The position numbers and the translations under genes were made by a program. The notes under the pieces were generated by a model. It saw only the letters and a program-made list of their open reading frames with translations. It had not been told where the DNA came from and did not search any database. From assembly GCA_016714165.1 (NCBI GenBank), contig JADJNU010000001.1:186001-250000 (forward strand): 64,000 nucleotides of DNA. Reading direction: 5' to 3'. This document shows positions 9,349 to 17,513 of this stretch, piece after piece (position 1 is the first letter of the stretch; each line of letters opens with the position of its first letter). The DNA is from Bdellovibrionales bacterium (GTDB taxonomy: Bacteria; Bdellovibrionota; Bdellovibrionia; Bdellovibrionales; UBA1609).

Positions 9349-9600
9349 TCAGAAGACAAGCAATATCCATGCGACGTTATAGTCCAACGGACCATCCTTA
9401 AAGCGGCGATCCGCTTGCTCGTTCATTCCCGGAATAAGAAAGAAATCCACGACCCAACCGATTCCAAGTAAACCTAAGCTAAAGAAATAGATAGTCCCCG
9501 AAATGGGCTTGCCAAAATAAAAGCGGTGAGCTCCCATAAATCCAAAAATCCAAGTGAGATAGCCGATAAGGAGACTGTGCGATGATCTATTTGTATCCAT
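9349..9600 (-). CDS. TM2 domain protein, truncated by a TGA
   Basis: Small inner-membrane protein of 83 residues with one TM2 unit: 'FGFMGAHRFYFGK', a hydrophobic hairpin with 'GLLGIGWVVDFFLIPGM', and a third hydrophobic patch 'NVAWILLVF' that meets the TGA. TM2 proteins have a Gly-rich turn between two membrane helices; their function is mostly unknown. Bacterial relatives often have two units, and a second unit follows in frame after the TGA. Expected at the stop is a hydrophobic residue, for example Leu from TTA, one base from TGA. Other genes here use TGA as a normal stop, so general recoding is unlikely. A nonsense mutation or a sequence error is more probable. Confidence 0.72.
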   Translation of the reverse strand: MDTNRSSHSLLIGYLTWIFGFMGAHRFYFGKPISGTIYFFSLGLLGIGWVVDFFLIPGMNEQADRRFKDGPLDYNVAWILLVF

Positions 9601-9739
9601 GAAGTCCCTCTTGAGGTAAGGTTAGGCAAGGTTGCAAAAGAACTAACTGGATTCTGAGTCTCATTTGACTGAAGTCAAGCCGCCATTTGCCCTTCTCTGC
9701 GGGGTGGTCAAGACGGATGCTTTTCTGGAAGGAGTTTTA

Positions 9740-11146
9740 ATGCCTGCCAAGTCGCTGGAACTGTCGGTTTTTTCTCCATTTAGTCGGGAGGTCCTTGAAT
9801 CTCTGCCTTATGATACGCCTCAAGAAATTGAAGACTGGCTTGTTCAGGCCCACAAGTTGAGCCGCCAGCCCAGATCTCGATTGTCGGTGAGTCAGAGAAT
9901 TTCTATTTTGGAAAGAGCCAAATCCTTTGTTGAAAAGAAATTTGATCGCATTGTCATGACGGCAACTCAGGAGGGCGGCAAGCCTTTGTGTGATTCCAGA
10001 ATTGAGATTGAGAGGGGGATTCAGGGCATCCGAACTGCTATTGAATCGCTTAAATCTATGGGAGGGGAAGAAATTCCGATGGGATTGACGCCAGCCTCAG
10101 AAGGCCGATTGGCGTTTACGAGACGAGAGCCGGTAGGAATTGTTTTTGCTGTTAGCGCATTCAATCACCCCTTCAACCTTATCATTCATCAAGTCATTCC
10201 TGCGGTTGCTGTGGGTTGCCCTGTATTGGTTAAACCTGCTAGGCAAACGCCCTTGAGTTGTCGTCGTCTCATCGAAATTCTTTACGACTCCGGTTTGCCT
10301 GAAGAATGGTGCCGGATGGTCATCTGTGATCATCAAATGACAGAGAATTTAGTGAGAGATCAGCGCTTGTCTCATTTTAATTTTATAGGTTCGGCCGAAG
10401 TGGGTTGGAAATTACGGAGTCTATTGGCGCCTGGGGTGACAAGCACTCTTGAGCACGGCGGAGCTGCGCCCGTTATTATATGTGAAGATGTAAAGTTTGA
10501 TGAGGCGATTCCTCTTCTTTTGAAGGGCGGATTCTATCATGCAGGTCAAGTTTGCGTGTCGGTCCAGAGAATTTTCGTGCATGAAAGCAAGGTCAGGAAT
10601 TTCGCCGCACAACTTGCGAGAGGCGCAGAAAATCTTAAAGTTGGTGACCCCTTAGATGAATCCACAGAGGTTGGTCCCATGATCGATCCTAAGGAAGTTC
10701 GAAGAATTGATGATTGGGTCAATGAGGCTGTGCAAACGGGGGCCCAGCTTCTCGGAGGAGGGCAAGTTCTTGCTCATCACTGTTACTCGCCAACGGTGTT
10801 GTATAACCCCCCCGAGGCCACTCGCATCACTCGCCACGAGGTCTTCGGCCCTGTCGTTGCCATTTATCCATTTAAAAACATCGAAGAGGCGATTCAGAGA
10901 GCCAATCATTTGCCATTTGCTTTCCAGAGCTCCGTTTTTACCGATAATATTCATCTTGCCTTAAAGTGCTGTCGAGAGCTTGATGCCACAACCGTGATGG
11001 TGAATGATCACACAGCCTTTCGAGTGGATTGGATGCCCTTTGGCGGGCGACGTCAGTCAGGTGTCGGCGTCGGAGGGATTCCTTATTCTATGAAAGAACT
11101 GACTTACGAAAAACTTATGGTATGGAAGTCACCTGAGTTGATGTGA
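9740..11146 (+). CDS. Aldehyde dehydrogenase family protein
   Basis: NAD(P)-dependent aldehyde dehydrogenase of 468 residues, oxidising an aldehyde to the acid. The chosen ATG at 9740 has a strong GGAAGGAG ribosome site; an upstream TTG at 9665 would add 25 residues not expected in the family. Visible family features are the nucleotide-binding 'FNHPFNLIIHQ' and 'VLVKPARQTPLS' strands, the general base Glu238 in 'LEHGGAAP', the nucleophile Cys272 in 'HAGQVCVSVQR', and the 'HEVFGPVVAIYPF' stretch. The C-terminal 'GGRRQSGVGVGGIPYSMKEL' is also typical. Length and motifs look complete. The substrate cannot be fixed from sequence. Its neighbours do not form a metabolic pathway with it. Confidence 0.9.
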   Translation: MPAKSLELSVFSPFSREVLESLPYDTPQEIEDWLVQAHKLSRQPRSRLSVSQRISILERAKSFVEKKFDRIVMTATQEGGKPLCDSRIEIERGIQGIRTAIESLKSMGGEEIPMGLTPASEGRLAFTRREPVGIVFAVSAFNHPFNLIIHQVIPAVAVGCPVLVKPARQTPLSCRRLIEILYDSGLPEEWCRMVICDHQMTENLVRDQRLSHFNFIGSAEVGWKLRSLLAPGVTSTLEHGGAAPVIICEDVKFDEAIPLLLKGGFYHAGQVCVSVQRIFVHESKVRNFAAQLARGAENLKVGDPLDESTEVGPMIDPKEVRRIDDWVNEAVQTGAQLLGGGQVLAHHCYSPTVLYNPPEATRITRHEVFGPVVAIYPFKNIEEAIQRANHLPFAFQSSVFTDNIHLALKCCRELDATTVMVNDHTAFRVDWMPFGGRRQSGVGVGGIPYSMKELTYEKLMVWKSPELM

Positions 11147-11179
11147 TTCTATGAAACTGAAGAAAAACGGAGAGAAGAA

Positions 11180-11584
11180 ATGAACACACACTTAATTCGA
11201 CTTATAGCGGTGATTGGCGCTCTCGTGACAACAGGCTGCCAGTCGATTTCTCATCGCAGAGCAGCTGACCCAGAAGTGGCGATCCGTCATTTTGAAGCAA
11301 ATCTTGCTCCTGCAAAAAAATGTGCCGACGATCTCGTGAAAAAGAAAAAGGACAGAGAGGGAGAGATCTCTGTTCAGTGGACAGTGAATGACAAAGGTGA
11401 AGTTTTGAATCCCCTTGTGGCGGAGAACACCTTTGGAGATCTTGCTGTTGGCGATTGTTTTCTGAATTTGCTGCATCGCCTTAAATTTCCCCCTACCCAA
11501 ATCTTTACAAAAACCACAGTGACCTACGCATTCCGGTGGACGAGTCTTGTCGAGAGAGCTTCACCTCCAACTAAAACCCCCTAA
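11180..11584 (+). CDS. Lipoprotein with AgmX/TonB-like C-terminal domain
   Basis: Protein of 134 residues. A short signal sequence ends in a lipobox 'LVTTGC' at Cys20, so the mature protein is probably a lipoprotein. The rest resembles the small C-terminal domain shared by AgmX/PglI-type and TonB-like proteins: 'GEISVQWTVNDKGEVLNPLV', a short helix with Cys, and 'LHRLKFPPT' before a closing strand. Such domains usually form periplasmic contacts with outer-membrane or motor partners. It starts 33 bases after the aldehyde dehydrogenase, probably by read-through, and a hairpin terminator follows. The family link rests on pattern only. Confidence 0.62.
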   Translation: MNTHLIRLIAVIGALVTTGCQSISHRRAADPEVAIRHFEANLAPAKKCADDLVKKKKDREGEISVQWTVNDKGEVLNPLVAENTFGDLAVGDCFLNLLHRLKFPPTQIFTKTTVTYAFRWTSLVERASPPTKTP

Positions 11585-11616
11585 TCATTTTATTTAGTTG
11601 AAAAAAATTCCCGAGG

Positions 11617-11641
11617 AAATTTGCTTCAAGCGAATTTTTTT
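11617..11641 (+). terminator. Rho-independent terminator
   Basis: An 8-bp stem AAATTTGC / GCGAATTT (one G-T pair) with a 5-base loop runs into seven T residues. It lies 33 bases after the lipoprotein stop and before the next gene. Confidence 0.6.
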
Positions 11642-11730
11642 AAGATGTCTTTGAATAATCCCCAAAATAGGACTAGTTACTGGGGCGCTTCTTAGATTCA
11701 TTTTTTGTTTGGACCCCTTGATGGAGGAAG

Positions 11731-13056
11731 ATGATGATACAGTCGGTGCCCATGAAAATCGAACGAAGTTCATTTCTAGTGAGAGTTTGGTCTTTTGCAT
11801 TGTTTTCTTTTTTGACATTAGGGTGGGGGCAGGCTTCCTTCGCGATTTCCGAAGTAGATGGAGGTACGTTTCCCTTCGCAAGGCCTGCTACTCTTCCTTC
11901 TGGTGACGCAGATTCAACCTCAGAACAGCGTGTCGTTGACGGAATAAACTCATTGGCAGAAGGAGACGGCAAGCTCGTAGATACTCAACCAATCGAAGTT
12001 GAAGGAGAAAAGCTTCAGGTGGCTAAGCCCACAAAGGAATTTGCCCAATTTCTAGATGGGCTAGGGGAGATTTTCGCAAAGCTTGGGCCTGTCGGTGTTG
12101 TTCAGCAGATTGAATTAGCCTTGGCACAGAACAAAAAATTACAAGGCCTCATAAAACTGACCCAATCTGAAGGGAAATACACTGTGACGGTGAGAGTCCA
12201 CCCAAGTGCCGTTGAATCAGTTACTTATCTCAACCAGAGATTTGCTGAAATGGGTTTGAATAACTTGGTGTTTGTCGCTTCAGAGGATCCTGCCTTGGAG
12301 GACCCAACTGCCCTCCCAAGAGAAAAGATTAAACTTGTCAAGGTTGTTCGTATTGGGTTGGGTGTTGGAGTGGCTTTGGTGGCCGCCGCCTTGAGTATGC
12401 CCAGCTTGGATATCCCCGCGAGGGAGTTTCTCATTGGCGGGGTTCCAGCTATGTCTGTGGGGGTAGCGTCAGCAGCTTTGGAGTACCAGTTTGCCGCCCC
12501 GGGAATGAACCGATTTTGGAACAAGGTCTTCAGTGGTGGACCTGTTATTGGTCGAATAAAAAATATTGGAGTTAACTTTGCCTACGGAATGATACTTTAC
12601 GGAGCGGGAGTGGGAGCTTCGCAACTTCCCACCGTATGGGGTGGCTCACCAATTCCTGTTGATGGCCAGCTGGCTTTGACAGCGGCAGTGATTCAGGCGG
12701 CAATTGGAGGAATTTGGTTCAACGCGGTGATGGGGCAATATCAGACTGATATAGGGCTTCAACAGAGGCAAGGCAGACTAAATGCACCTGATCGTTATCG
12801 CCTTGAAACCATTGGAGTGATTGTTAACAACGGCGGTCGTGTTCTTAGTTGGATTATCCCTGGCAATCTTGGTATGTACGCACAAGCGTTATTCTTTGCA
12901 TTTAGAACTTTTCCCAATGCGGGCAAGACCTATCTGTCTGACCAGGCCACCGACGCGCGAATTTATAGGTCCATTCACACTAAGGAAAAACCCGGTGGAG
13001 GCCGATGGAAGCGGTTCGTTCGCAGTTGTGCGCAGATTGTCTATCCGGGACATTGA
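11731..13056 (+). CDS. Exported integral membrane protein of unknown function
   Basis: Protein of 441 residues with a GGAGGAAG ribosome site. An N-terminal hydrophobic segment ending in 'GQASFA' at about residue 35 looks like a cleavable signal peptide. Residues 36-190 are soluble, Asp/Glu-rich, with 'VTVRVHPSAVESVTYLN'. Several Gly/Ala-rich hydrophobic segments follow between about 205 and 400, for example 'GLGVGVALVAAALSM' and 'AYGMILYGAGVGASQLP', so it probably sits in a membrane. I recognise no family. A terminator overlaps its stop and another precedes the gene, so it is likely a single-gene unit. Confidence 0.72.
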   Translation: MMIQSVPMKIERSSFLVRVWSFALFSFLTLGWGQASFAISEVDGGTFPFARPATLPSGDADSTSEQRVVDGINSLAEGDGKLVDTQPIEVEGEKLQVAKPTKEFAQFLDGLGEIFAKLGPVGVVQQIELALAQNKKLQGLIKLTQSEGKYTVTVRVHPSAVESVTYLNQRFAEMGLNNLVFVASEDPALEDPTALPREKIKLVKVVRIGLGVGVALVAAALSMPSLDIPAREFLIGGVPAMSVGVASAALEYQFAAPGMNRFWNKVFSGGPVIGRIKNIGVNFAYGMILYGAGVGASQLPTVWGGSPIPVDGQLALTAAVIQAAIGGIWFNAVMGQYQTDIGLQQRQGRLNAPDRYRLETIGVIVNNGGRVLSWIIPGNLGMYAQALFFAFRTFPNAGKTYLSDQATDARIYRSIHTKEKPGGGRWKRFVRSCAQIVYPGH

Positions 13057-13094
13057 GGCTATCTTAAATAAACTCTGGGCCTCATTCTTTTTTT
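13055..13094 (+). terminator. Probable Rho-independent terminator
   Basis: GAGGC (13055-13059) and GCCTC (13079-13083) can pair around a 19-base loop, followed by a run of eight T (13087-13094). The stem begins inside the stop codon of the membrane protein gene. Confidence 0.5.
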
Positions 13095-13506
13095 AGATCA
13101 GTGGCTATCGAGTCGCCCAGAGACATCTTTTGAATACTTGAGTCTTCAAAAATATGCGCTGCATCGGGAAGTGCGGGATGCATGCGCATAGGATTTTGAC
13201 AAAAATGAAGAGTTTCATTCTTGCGCCAATAGATATCTCAATGGCTTTTCAGGATGTGCGGTCCAAAGTGTCGCAATCTGGAATAAGGAGGACAGGGTCT
13301 TTCTCGTTTTCAGCTTGGCCTTAGGGCTAGTCCTGAAAAACTGTCTAAAGTCACGCCTCAGCAAACTGGTCCGACTTGTCAATTTTCTATGGAGTGATTT
13401 GGATCTGACAGTTTTTCTATGGTTTTCAATCGAATATCTCGACCTTAGGACGGCTCCCTCCTTGCTCTGTAAAGAGTCAACAAAATGACTTTCAAAAGGG
13501 GGACGT
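13095..13506. other. Non-coding interval
   Basis: About 410 bases between a terminator and the next lipoprotein gene. I see no convincing gene. A - strand frame of about 100 codons across it is Arg/Ser/Lys-rich, lacks domain sense and looks spurious. A purine-rich GGGGGA at the right edge probably serves as the ribosome site of the next gene. Confidence 0.5.
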
Positions 13507-14184
13507 GTGGGATTGACAAAACGGATCATAATCGCTCAGGCATTTTTATTTTCATTAGGCCTTTCGACGATGGGCTGCCAACAAGGATATCAGGAAAGAA
13601 CTGTTGTTGGTGCGGATCAGATATCATTAGATGATAGTTCGCCGGAGAACGAACTTCCAACTAAGGTGAATCAAGTCAGTGTCGTTGCAGAGCTGACCGA
13701 AGCCGCTCTCTCTGATGCCACGATTGAGATAGACAGTCTTGTGGATTCAAGTGGCAGCCTTGGCCTGAATTTCTCTTCTGGCAACCTAGGAGCTCAGAGC
13801 GCTCTTGATGTACTCAAGAAACTGCAGGAAGCCTTTGATAAGGTTTTGGCTTTTCTCAATCAGGTAACAGAAAAACTTGATGAAGTCAGGGCTAAGTTGG
13901 ACGAGGCCAAAGAGTGGTTGGATCCTACCAATCCAGCGCACGCAAAGCTCATTGAAAAGCTGGATAAAATGATCGCCCGCTTGGAACTTATAGAAGATCG
14001 AATCGATGGTCTTCTGGGGCAAATTGTTCAGCGAGTTGATACTGTGGTTGCCAGTCTTGATCAATACAAAGCAAAATTAAATCCATTGAATCCAGTTCAT
14101 GTAGTCGTGCTTGTGTATGTTGATCAGGTCAGGGGCAAACTGATTGATTTTAGACAGAAAATAGCAGACGTCATTGCGAACTGA
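13507..14184 (+). CDS. Coiled-coil lipoprotein, unknown function
   Basis: Protein of 225 residues from a GTG just after GGGGGAC; a TTG at 13513 is an alternative start. The signal sequence ends in a lipobox 'LSTMGC'. After an acidic linker, residues about 95-225 are heptad-rich helix. Two copies of a short motif interrupt the helix, 'LDPTNPAHAKLI' and 'LNPLNPVHVVVL', about 57 residues apart, each followed by a 'K-L/Q-V-D' helix. This suggests a duplicated helical unit. No enzyme motif is present. It is likely a periplasmic or outer-membrane structural lipoprotein. Confidence 0.7.
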   Translation: MGLTKRIIIAQAFLFSLGLSTMGCQQGYQERTVVGADQISLDDSSPENELPTKVNQVSVVAELTEAALSDATIEIDSLVDSSGSLGLNFSSGNLGAQSALDVLKKLQEAFDKVLAFLNQVTEKLDEVRAKLDEAKEWLDPTNPAHAKLIEKLDKMIARLELIEDRIDGLLGQIVQRVDTVVASLDQYKAKLNPLNPVHVVVLVYVDQVRGKLIDFRQKIADVIAN

Positions 14185-14262
14185 TTCCAAATAAACACCA
14201 CTGTGGAGGGTAGAACCTGAACCGCAAATGAATCAGCCAAGACAATCAAACCACTTCGCCAG

Positions 14263-14277
14263 CGCCCCATTGGGGCG
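14263..14277. other. GC-rich hairpin between convergent genes
   Basis: A perfect 6-bp stem CGCCCC / GGGGCG with the loop ATT lies about 80 bases past the lipoprotein stop. There is no T tract, so it is only a weak terminator candidate. The surrounding 14185-14398 shows no gene. Confidence 0.4.
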
Positions 14278-14398
14278 TCTGGCTTTGACGGTGTGAAAGA
14301 TAACAGAAGTATTCCACGAAAACCGCTGGATCAGCGTCATTCTCCTACCAGTCGCTTGCAGCTAATTAAACTAAGTTCACTCACTCTTACAGCTGGCC

Positions 14399-15052
14399 TT
14401 ACGGAGCCTTTTGCTCGCCCTTGTTCGCGGCTCTCTGCTTTGCGTAGGTTGTCACGACATCCTGAACGGGCTCGGAGCGGCGATGATCTTTCCTTCGGAC
14501 CTCTTCAATCGCCTCCGTATTTGGATTTTTGCCCTTGAAAATATTCAAAATATTGTCGACAGTTTTGACCGCAGTTTGAAGATCCTTTTCTACGGCTTCA
14601 CTGTAAGTATACCCGGTCAAATGAACACCCTCAGAATGCAGTTCGCCAAAGACGTAAATCGTTTGAGTACCGGGTCCCCAGTTAAAAAATACCTGGGCAA
14701 CAAAGGCCTCTACACCATCATCACTCGGATTGAGAAAGGAAAGGTATCGAACATAATACTTGTCGTATGTGGCGACTTCTTCGCGGTTCTGATCAGTCAG
14801 AGAGCGAACATATTCGCTTTCCACCCATTTTCCTTCATCGCGCAATTTGACTTCACCCATATCGGACAGATTGTAGGTTTGGGTCTTTCCATCTTGTTCA
14901 ATACAAAAGGTCCGAGTTTGATCCCAATAAGCGCGATAATCCTCATAGGGTTTGTGAGAGCACAGATCTATTTTAACGTAAGGAATCTCCTCTGCACGCG
15001 CAGGGAGTGCTGTGAGTAAAATGAGGGGTAAAATCAATGAGCAAGTTCGCAT
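14399..15052 (-). CDS. Secreted protein of unknown function
   Basis: Protein of 217 residues with a textbook AGGAGG ribosome site before the ATG. Residues 1-20 are a signal peptide ending in 'ALPARA', so it is periplasmic or secreted. The mature part contains two Cys residues ('DLCSHKP' and 'RTFCIEQ') that could form a disulfide, and several beta-rich stretches with Tyr and Phe. A Lys/Arg/Glu-rich tail ends it. I recognise no domain. It has its own promoter region and does not overlap its neighbours. Confidence 0.7.
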   Translation of the reverse strand: MRTCSLILPLILLTALPARAEEIPYVKIDLCSHKPYEDYRAYWDQTRTFCIEQDGKTQTYNLSDMGEVKLRDEGKWVESEYVRSLTDQNREEVATYDKYYVRYLSFLNPSDDGVEAFVAQVFFNWGPGTQTIYVFGELHSEGVHLTGYTYSEAVEKDLQTAVKTVDNILNIFKGKNPNTEAIEEVRRKDHRRSEPVQDVVTTYAKQRAANKGEQKAP

Positions 15053-15323
15053 ATGGGTTCCTCCTGTGTGGCGAGAGAGAGAAATTTGAGACAGAAACGG
15101 CGAGAGAAAGAATAAATTTCAGATTCAGGACTCTCCTTTCGGTCCCCTTTGAGACGATGGATCTTGGAGGAAAACTTCAGCAAATCTTGTGCCAGACTTA
15201 TTTATGATGACATGTTCGCGAGAATTGGTGGTTCAATGAATATAAATATGTGGGATATGGGCGTATGTTATTTGGGCGTGTTATATTGGCATCTTTGCTT
15301 TTGTTTCGAATCTAACTCTCAAC

Positions 15324-15623
15324 CTAATTCTGTGTGCAAGTGATCTTATCTTCCTTACAAAATGAAATTAAGGTCCTATCGTGACATCTTTCTAATACTT
15401 CTGCGCGAGCCTCTTTTTCGGTCTTTCCGATAGCAGACACCCGATGGCCCATGGACTGGAGTTTACAGGTGTAGGTTGAAACAATTTTAGGACTGCCTTC
15501 AGAGAGGTCGAGCATTTTAGTCCCACTGTCTTTATTTTCGTCATTTGGATGAATGACCTTTAATCCTGAGCAACCCGCAAACGAAGACATCACAATAAAT
15601 ATACCCAATATCGTTTTTGACAT
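15324..15623 (-). CDS. Small Cys-containing lipoprotein
   Basis: Protein of 99 residues. The signal sequence ends in a lipobox 'SSFAGC' (Cys18). The mature part carries four more Cys (in 'YTCKL', 'ERCHD', 'SFCKE' and 'ITCTQ') and an 'A-I-G-K-T-E-K-E-A-R' helix, so a disulfide-stabilised outer-membrane or periplasmic lipoprotein is likely. The ATG has GGAAT upstream. Function unknown. The 270 bases between it and the secreted protein gene at lower coordinates show nothing definite. Confidence 0.66.
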   Translation of the reverse strand: MSKTILGIFIVMSSFAGCSGLKVIHPNDENKDSGTKMLDLSEGSPKIVSTYTCKLQSMGHRVSAIGKTEKEARAEVLERCHDRTLISFCKEDKITCTQN

Positions 15624-15732
15624 CCGAATTTCCTATTCCTCTACCCTCTAAAGCCTCTCGACTCGGCGAAGAAAGGTCAATAGGCATTAACAAGTTTGAT
15701 CAGAAATTAGGACTTAACAACATAAGAGCAGC

Positions 15733-15760
15733 CCAAAATTTTGGTTCGGCCAGATCTGGC
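15733..15760. promoter_or_regulatory. Two adjacent perfect 12-bp palindromes
   Basis: CCAAAATTTTGG (15733-15744) and GCCAGATCTGGC (15749-15760) are both perfect palindromes, four bases apart. They lie 110-137 bases upstream of the small lipoprotein gene at 15623 and outside the IS that starts at 15974. Dimeric operator sites are the simplest reading. Otherwise 15624-15973 holds no gene I can support. Confidence 0.35.
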
Positions 15761-15973
15761 ACATTTGTTGCTGAATTCTGGATTTGCTTTGCTTCTGTGG
15801 TCTGGGCTTTTGAATTCTCGCTGAGTGCCATCATCGTCTGAATCCAAAGAGAAATCAATCAACTCAACGACTTGATATTTTTGACTATTTTGAACTGTGG
15901 GTTCAGTTGATGATTCGTGTGTTCAGATTCTTAATCTTCTATTTGTGTCATTCCAGGAAAATGGCCGGTTTAA

Positions 15974-15992
15974 TACCAAGCGATTCTGACCG
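15974..15992 (+). repeat. IS left terminal inverted repeat
   Basis: 19-bp outer repeat, TACCAAGCGATTCTGACCG. It pairs with 17413-17431 with a single mismatch and defines the left end of the decayed IS. Confidence 0.7.
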
Positions 15993-16491
15993 CTGCATCG
16001 GGTTAAAAAGCACTTTCTTGAGCGGCGCTTTCCCTGTTTGGGAGCATGGAATTGAGTGGGCGTGGCCAGCCTCTTTCAGCAGGGGTTAAATTGAATTCAC
16101 TTTTAAGTCGACGGTTGATATCGGCCTAACAGCGCCGAAGAGGATCGGTTCCTCATGCGCTGTGAAGTGGCGGCTTGCCGCCCTCGGGCCAATTGATGAA
16201 AGAGACTGGCCAACATCGGCAAGCTGAGGGAAGTCAGGCGATCATTTTTTGAGCTTGATCAATTTAACCGGATGGGTCGACCGCAAAATAGCACTGCCAT
16301 TGCCCAGGCTTTGAGAGCGGATTTCGATTCTTTGGTTGTAGATTGAAAATTTCGGTTGATCAGCGATCATATTTTTCTCCGCCGAGACTGATGGTGTGAT
16401 CTCGATTAACAACCCTGTATTTTTATGCAAAAGATCTCTTCAAGTTTACAGTGCGCCGGAGCCTTGGTAGGCGGGTTTCAGTCGTGCGGCC

Positions 16492-17290
16492 TCACAGAAT
16501 AACGGGGTTATGCTGGTGAGGGAGATACACGGTTTTGAGATATTCATTGGCTTGTTCCATAGTTCTGATCTTATTTAACCTCATCTCGGCCACGAGTCGA
16601 TCCTGAAACGTTTGAAATAGCCGTTCATGGCTTCGCTTCTGGGGAGTGAGCGAAGATGATCTGGCACCAACTTTCTCGAGTGCGCGACCGACTTGAGAAA
16701 AGCCCTGTCGCTTGATGCCGCCATAAATGCCAGCTTTGTCCACGTACAAAATTTTGAATACACCTTTAACCGTGATCAAGTCCTTTAGAATCTTCAGACA
16801 TGCGAACGTCGTCTCACCCTCGAAAAATTCACAGCCACCACCTCACTGGTTGCGTCGTCGATGGCCGCATAAGGCCGGGTTTCGCGATTATCAAACCATC
16901 TGTGATGACTGCCGTCCATTTGGATTAAAAGGCCCGATTGAGACATCCTGGTGCGTTTATATCGTGGCTTTGCCCGGCGCTTTTTTGCTCTCTTAACCAA
17001 TCCTATCTCGTGACACCAGCTGCGGAAAGTTTCGCGCTTGAGATCGATGCCTTCCTCATGTAACTTTTAGGGCATGAACCAGTTGCTTTTCCTCGCTTTT
17101 GCACTCGACGTTTTAATTCCGGTGCCAATTTGTTCTTTGGCGCACGACCCCTATTCCCATGTCGAATGAAGGCAATTCCTCTTTCCGGTAATTAGTTAGG
17201 TAACGCCTTAATGTTCGACCCGAAACCTGCAGAAGCGTTTCTGCTTCAAATCAGTCAACTTGTTTGCCCAACTTTGGCTATGACCTCAAA
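16492..17290 (-). pseudogene. IS1202/ISNCY-like transposase remnant
   Basis: Successive fragments in different frames reconstruct one DDE transposase on the - strand. First comes a helix-turn-helix start, 'LLQVSGRTLRRYLTNYRKEE' (about 17170-17240), then a basic linker broken by stops. The integrase-core strand 'LIQMDGSHHRWF' with its catalytic-type Asp, and 'AAIDDATSEVVAV', follow (16794-17000). After a frameshift near 16785, 'LYVDKAGIYGGIKRQGFSQV', 'ERLFQTFQDRLVAEMRLN' and 'YLKTVYLPHQHN' complete it. At least two frameshifts and several stops make it non-functional. It lies inside matching terminal repeats. Confidence 0.8.
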
Positions 17291-17412
17291 ACGAGCAAAT
17301 CCTGTGATCCCATGACTAACCCCTCCACTTGCAACCGTGAGTGGCTGAAATCAGATCAGGGAGTGTCGCACAATGAAACAAAAAGCGGTCATTTTCCCTT
17401 GGTAATTAAACC

Positions 17413-17431
17413 CGGACAGAATCGCTTGGTA
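17413..17431 (-). repeat. IS right terminal inverted repeat
   Basis: Complementary copy of the left terminal repeat (18 of 19 bases). It ends only 82 bases before the probable start of the following gene, so the IS has replaced or created that gene's upstream region. Confidence 0.7.
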
Positions 17432-17513
17432 GTTACACTTAATCTTCTATTTGGTCGCTTATTTGATCGTTTTGCAGTCTGATTTTGCGCTAGCTGACGA
17501 TGAAAGAAACTAT

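Larger units (their letters stand above)
15974..17431 (-). mobile_element. Decayed insertion sequence, IS1202/ISNCY-like, with terminal inverted repeats
   Basis: A 1458-bp unit bounded by 19-bp inverted repeats that match at 18 positions: TACCAAGCGATTCTGACCG at 15974-15992 and its complement (one mismatch) at 17413-17431. The right end carries a second, subterminal copy of the motif, TACCAAGGGAAAATGACCG on the - strand (17385-17403). The interior holds the remains of a DDE transposase on the - strand. The size is normal for the group. No clear target-site duplication was found. The 16000-16480 part contains no intact gene, only possible scrambled transposase tail sequence. Confidence 0.72.

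Noticed and set aside
9349..9351. Genetic code change with TGA read as an amino acid
   Set aside because: Many other complete genes in the window end in TGA at the expected position, so general recoding is not supported.
13215..13529. 104-codon - strand frame between two lipoprotein-type genes
   Set aside because: No signal, motif or ribosome site; it overlaps the start of the following gene and has random-looking composition.
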